The notes: generated by a model not told the origin, from the letters alone. A DNA stretch of 64,000 nt from G965205255 sp965205255 (GCA_965205255.1 OZ242051.1:2728001-2792000); one strand, 5' to 3'; positions 17,842 through 28,300 are shown, numbered from the stretch's first letter. Program-made: numbers and translations.

Positions 17842-18948
17842 ATGTCTGAAGTTTCACCACCGGGCCAGCTGAATGAAGGCCCGTTAAACAGTACGCTGAC
17901 ACTGGCACCTTTGCCCGTAGATACGAACGCCAAGGCCAATGATGGCCGTGGCCTGATCAGCTATAAAGATGAGGCCGTGCTAGAGCTAGGGGGGAATGAA
18001 ACTAACCTAGTCTCGGGCTACCAAGTATTGATCAGCATATTGAATATAATTCATGCATTTATATTGTTTTGTTTTATTGTTTTGCTGGGCTACTGTACCT
18101 TTGCATGGGGGGGGGGGTATGTAGCATCTTTTATTTATTGTCTGATTGTTTTAGCTGCAGGGTATGGTCTTATTCTAGGCCCCTGGATCTACAGCGACAT
18201 CAAAAATAAAAAAAACTGGCCGATCCGTTTTCATCGTCAGCGACGGGAGGTGGCTATTGCGGCCAGGACCTGTGATAACAGCAAAAAGCAACAGCAGTAT
18301 TTTTATATCCCGTGGGAGCAGTTAAATGCAAGCCTGCTGCAAAGCAAAAATGTGGCCACAACCGGGGTGACAGAGACCTTTAGTCTGAATCTGTGGTTTA
18401 ACGACAAAGCCTCTGGCAAGCAGATTCAGGCGAAGTTTGATTTAGGCTCTGCCGCGCTGGTGCTGGGCCTGTGGGAAAGCATTCGTGCATTTATGGAAAA
18501 AGGCCCTGAGTATTGTCCGATGGACTGGTATAGTCGACAGAATAAGGATAAGAGCTGGATGGCAATGACCTTAGAGGGATATCAGGCACTTGCTCAGCAT
18601 TACAAGAAAAGATACACGAGAAACAAGCTGACATTCTGGGAATATTATTACGGCTTCCACTTCAAACAATGGTGCCAGGGTGGCACGATTCCTTACCGCT
18701 TAAGTGACTGGCACCATAAACGAGGCGGTATGATCCGAAAAAAGCTATTGCCAAAAGATACTGCATGGGGAAAGCCGCTGCCTCAAAGCCAGTGGGCACA
18801 GCCCAGCGCAGCACTTCAGGATATGAATACCTTTTTATATAAAGTGTATGAACCCGGCGGTGTCAGCTTTATGGAAGCGATGGTAAAGTGGCAGGAGCAT
18901 TGTTCTGCAAAACATGAGCGGAAAAAAAAGGTGTCAGATCAAGTTTGA
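17842..18948 (+). CDS. T6SS immunity-like membrane protein, array copy 4
   Basis: 368 residues. The hairpin is essentially identical to copy 1, including the in-frame run of 11 G (18107-18117) that encodes part of W-G-G-G. The second block is SRQNKDKSWMAM as in copy 2, followed by GMIRKKLLPKDT. It is therefore a chimera of copy-1 front and copy-2 rear types. Confidence 0.75.
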   Translation: MSEVSPPGQLNEGPLNSTLTLAPLPVDTNAKANDGRGLISYKDEAVLELGGNETNLVSGYQVLISILNIIHAFILFCFIVLLGYCTFAWGGGYVASFIYCLIVLAAGYGLILGPWIYSDIKNKKNWPIRFHRQRREVAIAARTCDNSKKQQQYFYIPWEQLNASLLQSKNVATTGVTETFSLNLWFNDKASGKQIQAKFDLGSAALVLGLWESIRAFMEKGPEYCPMDWYSRQNKDKSWMAMTLEGYQALAQHYKKRYTRNKLTFWEYYYGFHFKQWCQGGTIPYRLSDWHHKRGGMIRKKLLPKDTAWGKPLPQSQWAQPSAALQDMNTFLYKVYEPGGVSFMEAMVKWQEHCSAKHERKKKVSDQV

Positions 18949-18959
18949 TTCAATACAAC

Positions 18960-19058
18960 TTAATCCCACATCCGCTCAAATCGTGATCCTGCTATGCGTG
19001 TATAGCGTGCGGTGTGTTTAGGGTCACGGTGCCCTAAATAATCCTGAACTAACCGGTT
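18960..19058 (-). pseudogene. Tyrosine recombinase C-terminal fragment, unit 4
   Basis: Same antisense tail as in the other units. Confidence 0.75.
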
Positions 19059-19323
19059 ATCGGGCCTGGATGATCCGGTGCATGGGCGGCAATATTTGAA
19101 TGCTCTGGCAGTGATTGTAAATTATCAGCCGCCTCTGGCAGATAAACCGCTGGCGGGCGGTATTTGGGGCTGGCAGTTGAGTGCGGCCAAACTGGCGGGC
19201 CACTATGAGCCGAAGCCGGCTGATGAAGCCATGCTTAAGAAAGCCCTGGCCAGCAGCCGTGCACAGCCTATTTCATTGACTCACGTGTTTATCCGCGATA
19301 CCGGTGCCCAAGGAGGGCGATAG
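19053..19323 (+). pseudogene. Effector C-terminal fragment, unit 5
   Basis: Copy of the effector 3' end with the variant KPADEAMLKKALASS. Confidence 0.85.
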
Positions 19324-19325
19324 TA

Positions 19326-20430
19326 ATGTCTGAAGTTTCACCACCGGGCCAGCTGAATGAAGGCCCGTTAAACAGTACGCTGACACTGGCACCTTTGCCC
19401 GTAGATACGAACGCCAAGGCCAATGATGGCCGTGGCCTGATCAGCTATAAAGATGAGGCCGTGCTGGAAATAGGAGGCAATAAAATCAATCTGGTATCTG
19501 GATACCAGATGCTAATCAGTATTTTAAATATATTTAATGCATCTGTGTTGTTAGTGTTTATTGTGGAAATGCTTTACTCCATCCATGATGGTGGAGGGTA
19601 TTTAGACTCAGTGATTATTTGTCTGATTACTATGGCTGTATTAAATGGTCTTGTCATCGGCCCCTGGATCTACAGCGATATCAAAGACAAAAAAAACTGG
19701 CCGGTCCGTTTTCATCGTCAGCGACGGGAGGTGGCTGTTGCGGCCTGGACCTGTGATAACAGCAAAAAGCAACAGCAGTATTTTTATATCCCGTGGGAGC
19801 AGTTAAATGCAAGCCTGCTGCAAAGCAAAAATGTGGCCACAACCGGGGTGACAGAGACCTTTAGTCTGAATCTGTGGTTTAACGACAAAGCCTCTGGCAA
19901 GCAGATTCAGGCGAAGTTTGATTTAGGCTCTGCCGCGCTGGTGCTGGGCCTGTGGGAAAGCATTCGTGCATTTATGGAAAAAGGCCCTGAGTATTGTCCG
20001 ATGGACTGGTACTCCCTGCAACACTCTAAAAAGGTGAAAGGTTTGGTTATACGTTGAAGGCTACAAAAAAATGAGTAAAGGATATAAGGGATTCTATGAG
20101 CGTAAACGTATTACTGCCTGGGAATATTACTACGGCTTCCACTTTAAACAATGGTGTCAGGGTGGCACGATTCCTTACCGGTTAAGTGACTGGCACCATA
20201 AACGAGGCGATATGATCCGGAAAAAGCTATTGCCAAAAGATACTGCATGGGGAAAGCCGTTGCCTCAAAGCCAGTGGGCACAGCCCAGCGCAGCACTTCA
20301 GGATATGAATACCTTTTTATATAAAGTGTATGAACCTGGCGGTGTCAGCTTTATGGAAGCGATGGTAAAGTGGCAGGAGCATTGTTCTGCAAAACATGAG
20401 CGGAAAGAAATGGTGTCAGATCAAGTTTGA
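19326..20430 (+). pseudogene. T6SS immunity-like membrane protein, array copy 5, frameshifted
   Basis: The frame runs to 20057 (243 residues) and then stops; the rest is open in another frame from 20071. Against copies 1 and 7, ggatttgg has become ggtttgg near 20041 and ttgcaagg has become ttgaagg near 20056. These are two single-base deletions about 15 bp apart. The truncated product keeps the membrane hairpin and half of the second domain. Hairpin type EMLYSIHDGGGY, second-helix end LITMAVLNGLVIGPW, and second block SLQHSKKVKG. The N-terminal part could still be made. Confidence 0.8.
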
Positions 20431-20441
20431 TTCAATACAAC

Positions 20442-20540
20442 TTAATCCCACATCCGCTCAAATCGTGATCCTGCTATGCGTGTATAGCGTGCGGTGTGTT
20501 TAGGGTCACGGTGCCCTAAATAATCCTGAACTAACCGGTT
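20442..20540 (-). pseudogene. Tyrosine recombinase C-terminal fragment, unit 5
   Basis: Same antisense tail as in the other units. Confidence 0.75.
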
Positions 20541-20805
20541 GTCGGGCCTGGATGATCCGGTGCATGGGCGGCAATATTTGAATGCTCTGGCAGTGATTGT
20601 AAATTATCAGCCGCCTCTGGCAGATAAACCGCTGGCGGGCGGTATTTGGGGCTGGCAGTTGAGTGCGGCCAAACTGGCGGGCCACTATGAGCCGAAGCCG
20701 GCTGATGAAGCCACGCTTAAGAAAACCCTGGCCAGCAGCCGTGCACAGCCTATTTCATTGACTCACGTGTTTATCCGCGATACCGGTGCCCAAGGAGGGC
20801 GATAG
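20535..20805 (+). pseudogene. Effector C-terminal fragment, unit 6
   Basis: Copy of the effector 3' end. The joint reads ccggttgtcggg, which creates a TTG that opens an 88-codon frame from 20539; no ribosome site supports it. Confidence 0.85.
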
Positions 20806-20807
20806 TA

Positions 20808-21914
20808 ATGTCTGAAGTTTCACCACCGGGCCAGCTGAATGAAGGCCCGTTAAACAGTACACTGACACTGGCACCTTTGCCCGTAGATACGAACGCCAAG
20901 GCCAATGATGGCCGTGGCCTGATCAGCTATAAAGATGAGGCCGTGCTGGAGCTGGGGGGCAATAAAACCAATCTGGTGGCAGGATACCAGATGCTGATCA
21001 GTATTTTAAATATATTTAATGCTGTCATTTTATTTAGTTTTATTGTCTTGCTGGGCTACTGTCTTTTTCCATGGGGGGAGGGATATTTAGACTCAGTGAT
21101 TATTTGTCTGATTACTATGGCTGTATTAAATGGTCTTGTCATCGGCCCCTGGATCTACAGCGATATCAAAGACAAAAAAAACTGGCCGGTCCGTTTTCAT
21201 CGTCAGCGACGGGAGGTGGCTGTTGCGGCCTGGACCTGTGATAACAGCAAAAAGCAACAGCAGTATTTTTATATCCCGTGGGAGCAGTTAAATGCAAGCC
21301 TGCTGCAAAGCAAAAATGTGGCCACAACCGGTGTGACAGAGACCCTTAGTCTGAATCTGTGGTTTAAGGACAAAGCCTCTGGCAAGCAGATTCAGGCGAA
21401 GTTTGATTTAGGCTCTGCCGCGCTGGTGCTGGGCCTGTGGGAAAGCATTCGTGCATTTATGGAAAAAGGCCCTGAGTATTGTCCGATGGACTGGTATAGT
21501 CGACAGAATAAGGATAAGAGCTTGATGGCAATGACCCTAGAGGGATATCAGGCACTTGCTCAGCATTACAAGAAAAGATACACGAGAAACAAGCTGACAT
21601 TCTGGGAATATTATTACGGCTTCCACTTTAAACAATGGTGTCAGGGTGGCACGATTCCTTACCGGTTAAGTGACTGGCACCATAAACGAGGCGATATGAA
21701 CCGGAAAAAGCTATTGCCAAAAGATACCGCATGGGGAAAGCCGCTGCCTCAAAGCCAGTGGGCACAGCCCAGCGCAGCACTTCAGGATATGAATACCTTT
21801 TTATATAAAGTGTATGAACCCGGCGGTGTCAGCTTTATGGAAGCGATGGTAAAGTGGCAGGAGCATTGTTCTGCAAAACATGAGCGGAAAAAAAAGGTGT
21901 CAGATCAAGTTTGA
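20808..21914 (+). CDS. T6SS immunity-like membrane protein, array copy 6
   Basis: 368 residues. The hairpin looks recombinant: FIVLLGYCLFPWGEGY (related to copies 1 and 4) joined to LDSVIICLITMAVLNG (as in copy 5). The G run is interrupted (six G, then A), so it is stable here. It also has LSLNLWFKDK where others have FSLNLWFNDK. The second block is SRQNKDKSLMAM as in copy 3. Confidence 0.75.
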   Translation: MSEVSPPGQLNEGPLNSTLTLAPLPVDTNAKANDGRGLISYKDEAVLELGGNKTNLVAGYQMLISILNIFNAVILFSFIVLLGYCLFPWGEGYLDSVIICLITMAVLNGLVIGPWIYSDIKDKKNWPVRFHRQRREVAVAAWTCDNSKKQQQYFYIPWEQLNASLLQSKNVATTGVTETLSLNLWFKDKASGKQIQAKFDLGSAALVLGLWESIRAFMEKGPEYCPMDWYSRQNKDKSLMAMTLEGYQALAQHYKKRYTRNKLTFWEYYYGFHFKQWCQGGTIPYRLSDWHHKRGDMNRKKLLPKDTAWGKPLPQSQWAQPSAALQDMNTFLYKVYEPGGVSFMEAMVKWQEHCSAKHERKKKVSDQV

Positions 21915-21925
21915 TTCAATACAAC

Positions 21926-22024
21926 TTAATCCCACATCCGCTCAAATCGTGATCCTGCTATGCGTGTATAGCGTGCGGTGTGTTTAGGGTCACGGTGCCC
22001 TAAATAATCCTGAACTAACCGGTT
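21926..22024 (-). pseudogene. Tyrosine recombinase C-terminal fragment, unit 6
   Basis: Same antisense tail as in the other units. It is the last one; unit 7 keeps only about four bases before the insertion sequence. Confidence 0.75.
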
Positions 22025-22289
22025 ATCGGGCCTGGATGATCCGGTGCATGGGCGGCAATATTTGAATGCTCTGGCAGTGATTGTAAATTATCAGTCGCCT
22101 CTGGCAGATAAACCGCTGGCGGGCGGTATTTGGGGCTGGCAGTTGAGTGCGGCCAAACTGGCGGGCCACTATGAGCCGAAACCGACGGATGAAGCCACAC
22201 TTAAGAAAGCCCTGGCCAGCAGCCGTGCACAGCCTATTTCATTGACTCACGTGTTTATCCGTGATACCGGTGCCCAAGGAGGGCGATAG
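22019..22289 (+). pseudogene. Effector C-terminal fragment, unit 7
   Basis: Copy of the effector 3' end with the KPTDEATLKKALASS variant of unit 4 and a Pro to Ser change early in the fragment. Confidence 0.85.
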
Positions 22290-22291
22290 TA

Positions 22292-23398
22292 ATGTCTGAA
22301 GTTTCACCACCGGGCCAGCTGAATGAAGGCCCGTTAAACAGTACACTGACACTGGCACCTTTGCCCGTAGATACGAACGCCAAGGCCAATGATGGCCGTG
22401 GCCTGATCAGCTATAAAGATGAGGCCGTGCTGAAAATAGGAGGCAATAAAATCAACCTGGTATCTGGATACCAGATGCTAATCAGTATTTTAAATATAGT
22501 TAATGCATCTGTGTTGTTAGTGTTTATTGTGGAAATGCTTTACTCCATCCATGATGGTGGAGGGTATTTAGACTCAGTGATTATTTGTCTGATTGTTTTA
22601 GCTGCAGGGTATGGTCTTATTCTAGGCCCTTGGATCTACAGCGATATCAAAGACAAAAAAAACTGGCCGGTCCGTTTTCATCGTCAGCGACGGGAGGTGG
22701 CTATTGCGGCCAGGACCTGTGATAACAGCAAAAAGCAACAGCAGTATTTTTATATCCCGTGGGAGCAGTTAAATGCAAGCCTGCTGCAAAGCAAAAATGT
22801 GGCCACAACCGGGGTGACAGAGACCTTTAGTCTGAATCTGTGGTTTAACGACAAAGCCTCTGGCAAGCAGATTCAGGCGAAGTTTGATTTAGGCTCTGCC
22901 GCGCTGGTGCTGGGCCTGTGGGAAAGCATTCGTGCATTTATGGAAAAAGGCCCTGAGTATTGTCCGATGGACTGGTACTCCCTGCAACACTCTAATAAGG
23001 TGAAAGGATTTGGTTATACGTTGCAAGGCTACAAAAAAATGAGTAAAGGATATAAGGGATTCTATGAGCGTAAACGTATTACTGCCTGGGAATATTACTA
23101 CGGCTTCCACTTCAAGCAATGGTGCCAGGGTGGCACGATTCCTTACCGGTTAAGTGACTGGCACCATAAACGAGGCGATATGATCCGGAAAAAGCTATTG
23201 CCAAAAGATACTGCATGGGGAAAGCCGTTGCCTCAAAGCCAGTGGGCACAGCCCAGCGCAGCACTTCAGGATATGAATACCTTTTTATATAAAGTGTATG
23301 AACTCGGCGGTGTCAGCTTTATGGAAGCGATGGTAAAGTGGCAGGAGCATTGTTCTGCAAAACATGAGCGGAAAGAAATGGTGTCAGATCAAGTTTGA
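22292..23398 (+). CDS. T6SS immunity-like membrane protein, array copy 7
   Basis: 368 residues. Starts MSEVSPPGQL like all others but reads VLKIGGNKINL where others have VLE. The hairpin and second-helix end match copy 3. The second block is SLQHSNKVKGFGY as in copy 1, with the rear segment DMIRKKLLPKDT as in copy 5. It is intact, unlike copy 5, whose second block is of the same type. Confidence 0.75.
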   Translation: MSEVSPPGQLNEGPLNSTLTLAPLPVDTNAKANDGRGLISYKDEAVLKIGGNKINLVSGYQMLISILNIVNASVLLVFIVEMLYSIHDGGGYLDSVIICLIVLAAGYGLILGPWIYSDIKDKKNWPVRFHRQRREVAIAARTCDNSKKQQQYFYIPWEQLNASLLQSKNVATTGVTETFSLNLWFNDKASGKQIQAKFDLGSAALVLGLWESIRAFMEKGPEYCPMDWYSLQHSNKVKGFGYTLQGYKKMSKGYKGFYERKRITAWEYYYGFHFKQWCQGGTIPYRLSDWHHKRGDMIRKKLLPKDTAWGKPLPQSQWAQPSAALQDMNTFLYKVYELGGVSFMEAMVKWQEHCSAKHERKEMVSDQV

Positions 23399-23415
23399 TT
23401 CAATACAACTTAATC

Positions 23416-25160
23416 TGTTAACACCAAGCGATTTTGTCGTACTGTAATTACCAGGCGATTTTGTCGTAGTTGCTAATTACCACGGGAAATTGACGGTTAT
23501 TAATGAACCGTGTTTCTTGAATGTTTCATTTAACATTTGAGGAACGCCATGGATGCTCAAAATGAACACCAAGGCTCAATTGACTGTTGACATCATTGCT
23601 AAAGTAGCTGAAGGCAAAATCACCATTAATAACGCAGCAAAGCTTTTCAATAAATCCCGACGAACCGTAGAACGCTACCTTCAGCGCTATTTAAAGAAAG
23701 GTATTCAATTCATTATTCATGGGAATACAGGAAATGATCCAGCTAATAAAACCCCTGACACACTGAAACGACAGGTTCAGAACCTTATTCGTGAAAAATA
23801 TTATGATGTTAATTTGCTCCACCTTAGCCAACTGTTGCAAATCAATGAACATATTATTGTGAAGCGTGAAACGCTCAGAAAATGGGCACACGAAATTCAT
23901 CATGTAAAGCGTTCCAAACGTAGACGAAGCCGTGTCCGCAAACACAGAGAGCGTATGGAAGCTTCTGGTCTGATGCTGCAAATGGACGGAAGCACACATC
24001 AGTGGTTTGGCCATAACAAATCTTGCCTGATCGCAATGATTGACGGTGCCAGCAGTGATCTTCATGCCCAATTCTTTCCCTCCGAAACAACCGCCGGCTG
24101 TCTCACAGTGATGCGCTCTACATTGAAAAACACGGAGTATTTAAAAGTCTGTATGTAGACCGAGCAGGGATTTTCGGTGGCCCTAAACGCTGTAATTTCT
24201 CTCAGGTACAACGCAGCTGTGAAGAGTTAGGCATTGAAATTATATTTGCTAATTCACCTCAGGGAAAAGGACGTATAGAGAGGGCTTTCGATACCCTGCA
24301 AGACCGTCACATACCAGAGTTGCGGCTGCACAACATTACTGATATGGAAAGGGCTAATCGTTACCTCCAGACAGTGTTTATACCGCAGTTTTGGCAACAA
24401 CAGCTTACGGTTAAGACGAGATCCCCAGACACTGAATTTACACCACTTTCCCGACATATTGACCTAGACAATATCTGTATCATTAAAGACTATCGAAAGA
24501 TCCGTAATGATCATACCTTTAGCTATGGCAACAAGTTTTATTTCATCGTATCGCCGATAAAACATTCGATAGCACATCAGAAAATAGAAATCAGGAAGCT
24601 CAACGGCAATCAATTCAATGCTTACTTCGCAGGCAGACAGCTGAGTATCTCAGAAGTTATTGAGCCGACGAAAGCATCGATAGAAGACATCGAGATCCAA
24701 AAAAAACTTGATGTGCTGGCTCTGACAGAAAAGCTTGGCAATGTGTCCGAGGCATCACGTCTGAGCGGTGTATCACGTGAGACTATCTATCAATACAGAC
24801 GACTGATTAATGAAGGTGGAATACAGGCACTCAAGCGACGAGAAAACCCTGACCTTCGTCACAAAAATCGCAGCTCTGAAAGTCTGGAGCGTTTGGTTGT
24901 CGACTTCTCTTTACGGAATCCTCATCTGGGCCAGGTTCAGGTTTCCCGACAGTTAAAGGAGAAATACACAGCTGACATCAGTCCTAACGGAGTACGAGGT
25001 ATCTGGTTGCGTGAGAAAATGAACACGGCAGCGCTAAGAGTTCACAGAAGTCAATCTACCGGTTAAAACAATAGAACAAAACAGCAGGGATAAATTGAGT
25101 TCTTCAAGTATCCCAGCTAGAGTTAAACCGTCAAAATCGCTTGGTAATTATACCGTCAGT
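23416..25160 (+). mobile_element. ISNCY/IS1202-like insertion sequence ending the array
   Basis: Starts at 23416-23417 (tgttaacaccaagcg) directly inside the recombinase tail of unit 7. Both ends contain repeated sites around ccaagcgattttg(t/a)cg: twice on the left (near 23426 and 23451) and in inverted form on the right (near 25125 and 25207). These are probably transposase-binding repeats. The exact right end is uncertain and may extend to about 25245. The recombinase sequence does not resume to the right, so a deletion accompanied or followed insertion. Confidence 0.7.
23553..25066 (+). pseudogene. ISNCY-like transposase, frameshifted, with an extra C-terminal HTH region
   Basis: The first frame (to 24158) has an N-terminal HTH (INNAAKLFNKSRRTVERYLQ) and the catalytic core start LQMDGSTHQWFG. 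A one-base deletion near 24118 breaks it. The second frame continues LYVDRAGIFGGP, LGIEIIFANSPQGKGRIERAF and DTLQDRHIPELRL, typical of ISNCY (IS1202-group) DDE transposases. After ~residue 380 comes EKLGNVSEASRLSGVSRETI and PHLGQVQVSRQLKEKY, which resemble the N-terminal HTH/leucine-zipper region of IS481 transposases. This may be a family feature I do not recall or a fusion. Confidence 0.75.
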
Positions 25161-25315
25161 TTCCCATGGTAATCACACTAGTACAGTTATTACATTGAAA
25201 CCATCAAAATCACTGGATAATCATAATGTCTATATTCATTGATAATCACATTACCACCTCTGATCCAGCTTCTTAGAATGGCTTGTTATATGAGTCTGAA
25301 GTTTTTTCATTCAAT

Positions 25316-28300
25316 TTAAATATTAAACTTCAAAGCCTGTCTTGGTTTTTTAGATGCGCCTTTATATGCTCTATTAAATTCCCTTACTTTCTCTTGCTTC
25401 ACTAAACGTGCATCTCTATCTTTCCCGAAGTATCCTAGTTGATCAAAATTAAGATCCTTTGAATTGTTGCTGTAATTAAATTCAGCTGTATTTCTTTTGA
25501 ATTCTGATGTTTTTATATAGTCTTTCGGATCCTTCTCCTGTATATCATCCCTCATTTCTCCTTCCTCAGTATAAAAAGACTCGACTGTGGTATCATCGCG
25601 GGTATGATCAGAAATAGCATAGTTGTATTTTTTTGATTTCTCAGCAGCATTAGCTAAAGCATTATCTAGAGATTCGTCGGATTCTTCTCCAAAGTCTATT
25701 ATTTTAGCTTTTGTCGGTGAATCTATTCTTCCTGCCCATCCGTCTTCTCTGATCGTTCTTAACGAATTTGACTGTGGTTTGCTTTTTAGTATCGATCTTA
25801 ATCCTCCTGCTTCTTCTCCTGCTTCTTCTCCTGCTGCTTCTCCTGCTGCTTCTCCTGCTGCTGCTCCTGCTGCTGCTCCTCCTGCTTCTCCTGCTGCCTC
25901 TTCTGCTGCTCTTCCTGCAGCGCTTTCAATTGCACGGCCTACTCCTTTAATGACTAGACCCACCGTCTCGCCACCGACCATAGCCCCGGCATCAATAGCA
26001 ACACCTTCCCAGAACGAAGTAGAACTCATCATCTCACCAATTGATTGAGATGGCTTTAAGCCCTTTTGTTCCAAAACACCATTTTCTACAAGTTTTTCGC
26101 TTACGGTTGTTACTACACCTACTGCCGTAAAAAAAGCAACATTAGCCAAGGCAGCCAGCGCCATGCCCTCTATAAAGTCACCAGGACCTGGGATCAATAC
26201 GGCCATCAAAAGTCCTGCCACCGCGAAACAAATTGCTAAAATTGTTTCCAATTGACTTTTGTGATAGTTATCGTAAATCTGTTTGTTTTCCGCTTTCATC
26301 GTTTTATTAACATCATTAACATCATTTTCGGTGTAGTGACCGGTGGGGTCAGAACTATTGATGGGATCATTACCTGCATAGTTGTAAGCATTTATGCCAC
26401 CGGCTCCCCACGGAGAGGCACTGTCGTGTTTAGTGAACAGTCTCAGTGCCGGATCATAAGCACGGTAACCATTGCCCAAAAACTGCCAGCCCGTCACTTG
26501 GTCTGTATTTTTCATTTGATAGCCACGGGTGCTTTTTTGCAGAGTCAACGCCAGTGTTTTAGCCTGATTCAGGTCTGTTACCTGACCATACGGCATATAC
26601 ACATCATCACCTTGAACTTTGCCGTTAACGACACTGCCTGTTAACTGCTTGCCATCGGTAATAGCCGACTCGTAACGGCCATCATAAAAACTTCCTCCGG
26701 CTACATAATAACGAGATTTCCCGTTAAGCGACTGCTCTGCCAGAGAGCCATTGTAATACTGCTGTAGTGTGGTTGTTTTTCCTAAAGCGTTGGTATCACT
26801 TTCTGCAATTTGCTGTCCTGACGCATCATAGGTATAGTGAATTTTTTTACGATGATTGATAGTGACATCCGTTAAATGCTGCGCACTGTCATAGCTCATC
26901 TGGTAAGGCACTAACTTGCCCGAGGCGGTCATTTTCTGCATGGCAGTGATATTACCGTCACCATCATAGCTAAATGTAGCATGGCCTTTACCGGCATAAT
27001 CAATACCTGATACCTGTGTCGGATCAGTGTTTTTATACTGGTAAGTAATCAGCTGTTTACTGCCACCGTTGAGCGTCTCATCCACTGTGTTTAGTGAATT
27101 AAACAAAGGTTGATAGCTGTAATCAATGGCACTGACCGGTTGTTTGAACAGATTCTGAGGGCACTCTTTTCCGTTGCAGGTAAAGTGTAATAACTGACCC
27201 TGCGGTGTATAGGTGTATGTTTGGGTACTGACACCCTTTTCAGTTTTTGCAGTACGGGTAGCAATCTGACCTTTTGTGTTATAACCATAACCATACGTCC
27301 GAACAGGTTTACCGTTCAGGTCATTGGCAATGCTGACCAAATTACCAATACTGTCATAGATATAGCTATTGGTCACCTGATGGTTAATGGTTTTATCCTT
27401 CACCGATAAATCAGGGTTGTAATCAGTTCCCAGAGATACCTGACCTGCGCTTCCTGTATAACTCATACTAACCGGCAATCCTAGCGCATCGGTTACCGCT
27501 GTTTGTGTATACACCGGCGCAGCTGGAGCACCATAGGTACTGCTCACTGGTACAAAATAATTGTTCACCTCATCGGATAAGATTCGCTGACTACCGTCAG
27601 GGTGAGTGATGGTTGTGGTCAGTAACCGCTGATTCACCGGATCATAGGTGTATGCCATTTCGCTGATCAGCTTATTCTGCCCGCTCGTTTTTTTCAGATC
27701 GGTCAGGTTACCATTAGCATCGTAAGTATAAGTCAGGGTAAAATCTGTATGACCGTCTGCCGTCTTAGATACCACGGTATGTGGTTTTTTATGCCATACC
27801 GTATCATAGGTCATGGTCATACTATTACCCAGCGGGTCTGTTATTTTGGTCGGCAAACCAGAGGTTGTGTCATATGTCATATTCACCTGATGAGATTTAT
27901 CTCCCACCATTGTTGTGGCATTTAATAAAAAGCCCAGTGATGTATACGTTCTTTCACCCACCAGTACCTTTTGAGCCGAAGGGTCATAAGCGCCAGTGGC
28001 GACTTCTGTTTTGATAATATTTCCATAAGCGTCATAGGTGTTGTAGATGGTTCTCACCGGTGTCACACTACCGTCAGTATTACGGGTCGATACCGTGGAG
28101 GCAATCACTTGATCAGGCTTGTCTGTACTGTAAACATTACGGGTTTCCATTCCGGCATGATACGCATCAGAGAACAAGACCTGTCCCATTGCATTGAAAT
28201 GACTCACCACAAAAGTGCTTGCCTGTGTGGCTGAAGGGTTAGCCAGTGCTTGGTTTTTAATGGTATCTGCCAGCGATTCCAGTGCTTGAGGGTCAGGCGC

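Larger units (their letters stand above)
13120..23415 (+). repeat. Seven-unit tandem array: effector 3' end + immunity-like gene + antisense recombinase tail
   Basis: Units start at 13120, 14607, 16088, 17569, 19053, 20535 and 22019, with periods of 1487, 1481, 1481, 1484, 1482 and 1484 bp. Each begins with ccggttatcgggcc (ccggttgtcgggcc in unit 6), has 270 bp of effector 3' end, a ~1.1-kb immunity-like gene and about 110 bp of spacer. The seventh unit lacks the spacer because an insertion sequence starts at 23416. The new joint in each repeat is aactaaccggttatcggg, where the native effector has ccaccccggttatcggg, so the founding duplication joined recombinase and effector sequences at a short shared ccggtt. 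Divergent blocks inside the immunity genes show that the copies are not assembly clones. Confidence 0.95.

Noticed and set aside
13120..23415. Repeated array considered as CRISPR or satellite DNA
   Set aside because: The period is ~1.48 kb and each unit contains a full coding gene; no short repeat-spacer pattern exists.
23691..24071. Minus-strand ORF within the ISNCY-like transposase
   Set aside because: Antisense shadow of the transposase reading frame.
25768..25950. Plus-strand ORF rich in leucine
   Set aside because: Antisense reading of the low-complexity repeat in the YD-repeat gene; no start signal or family.
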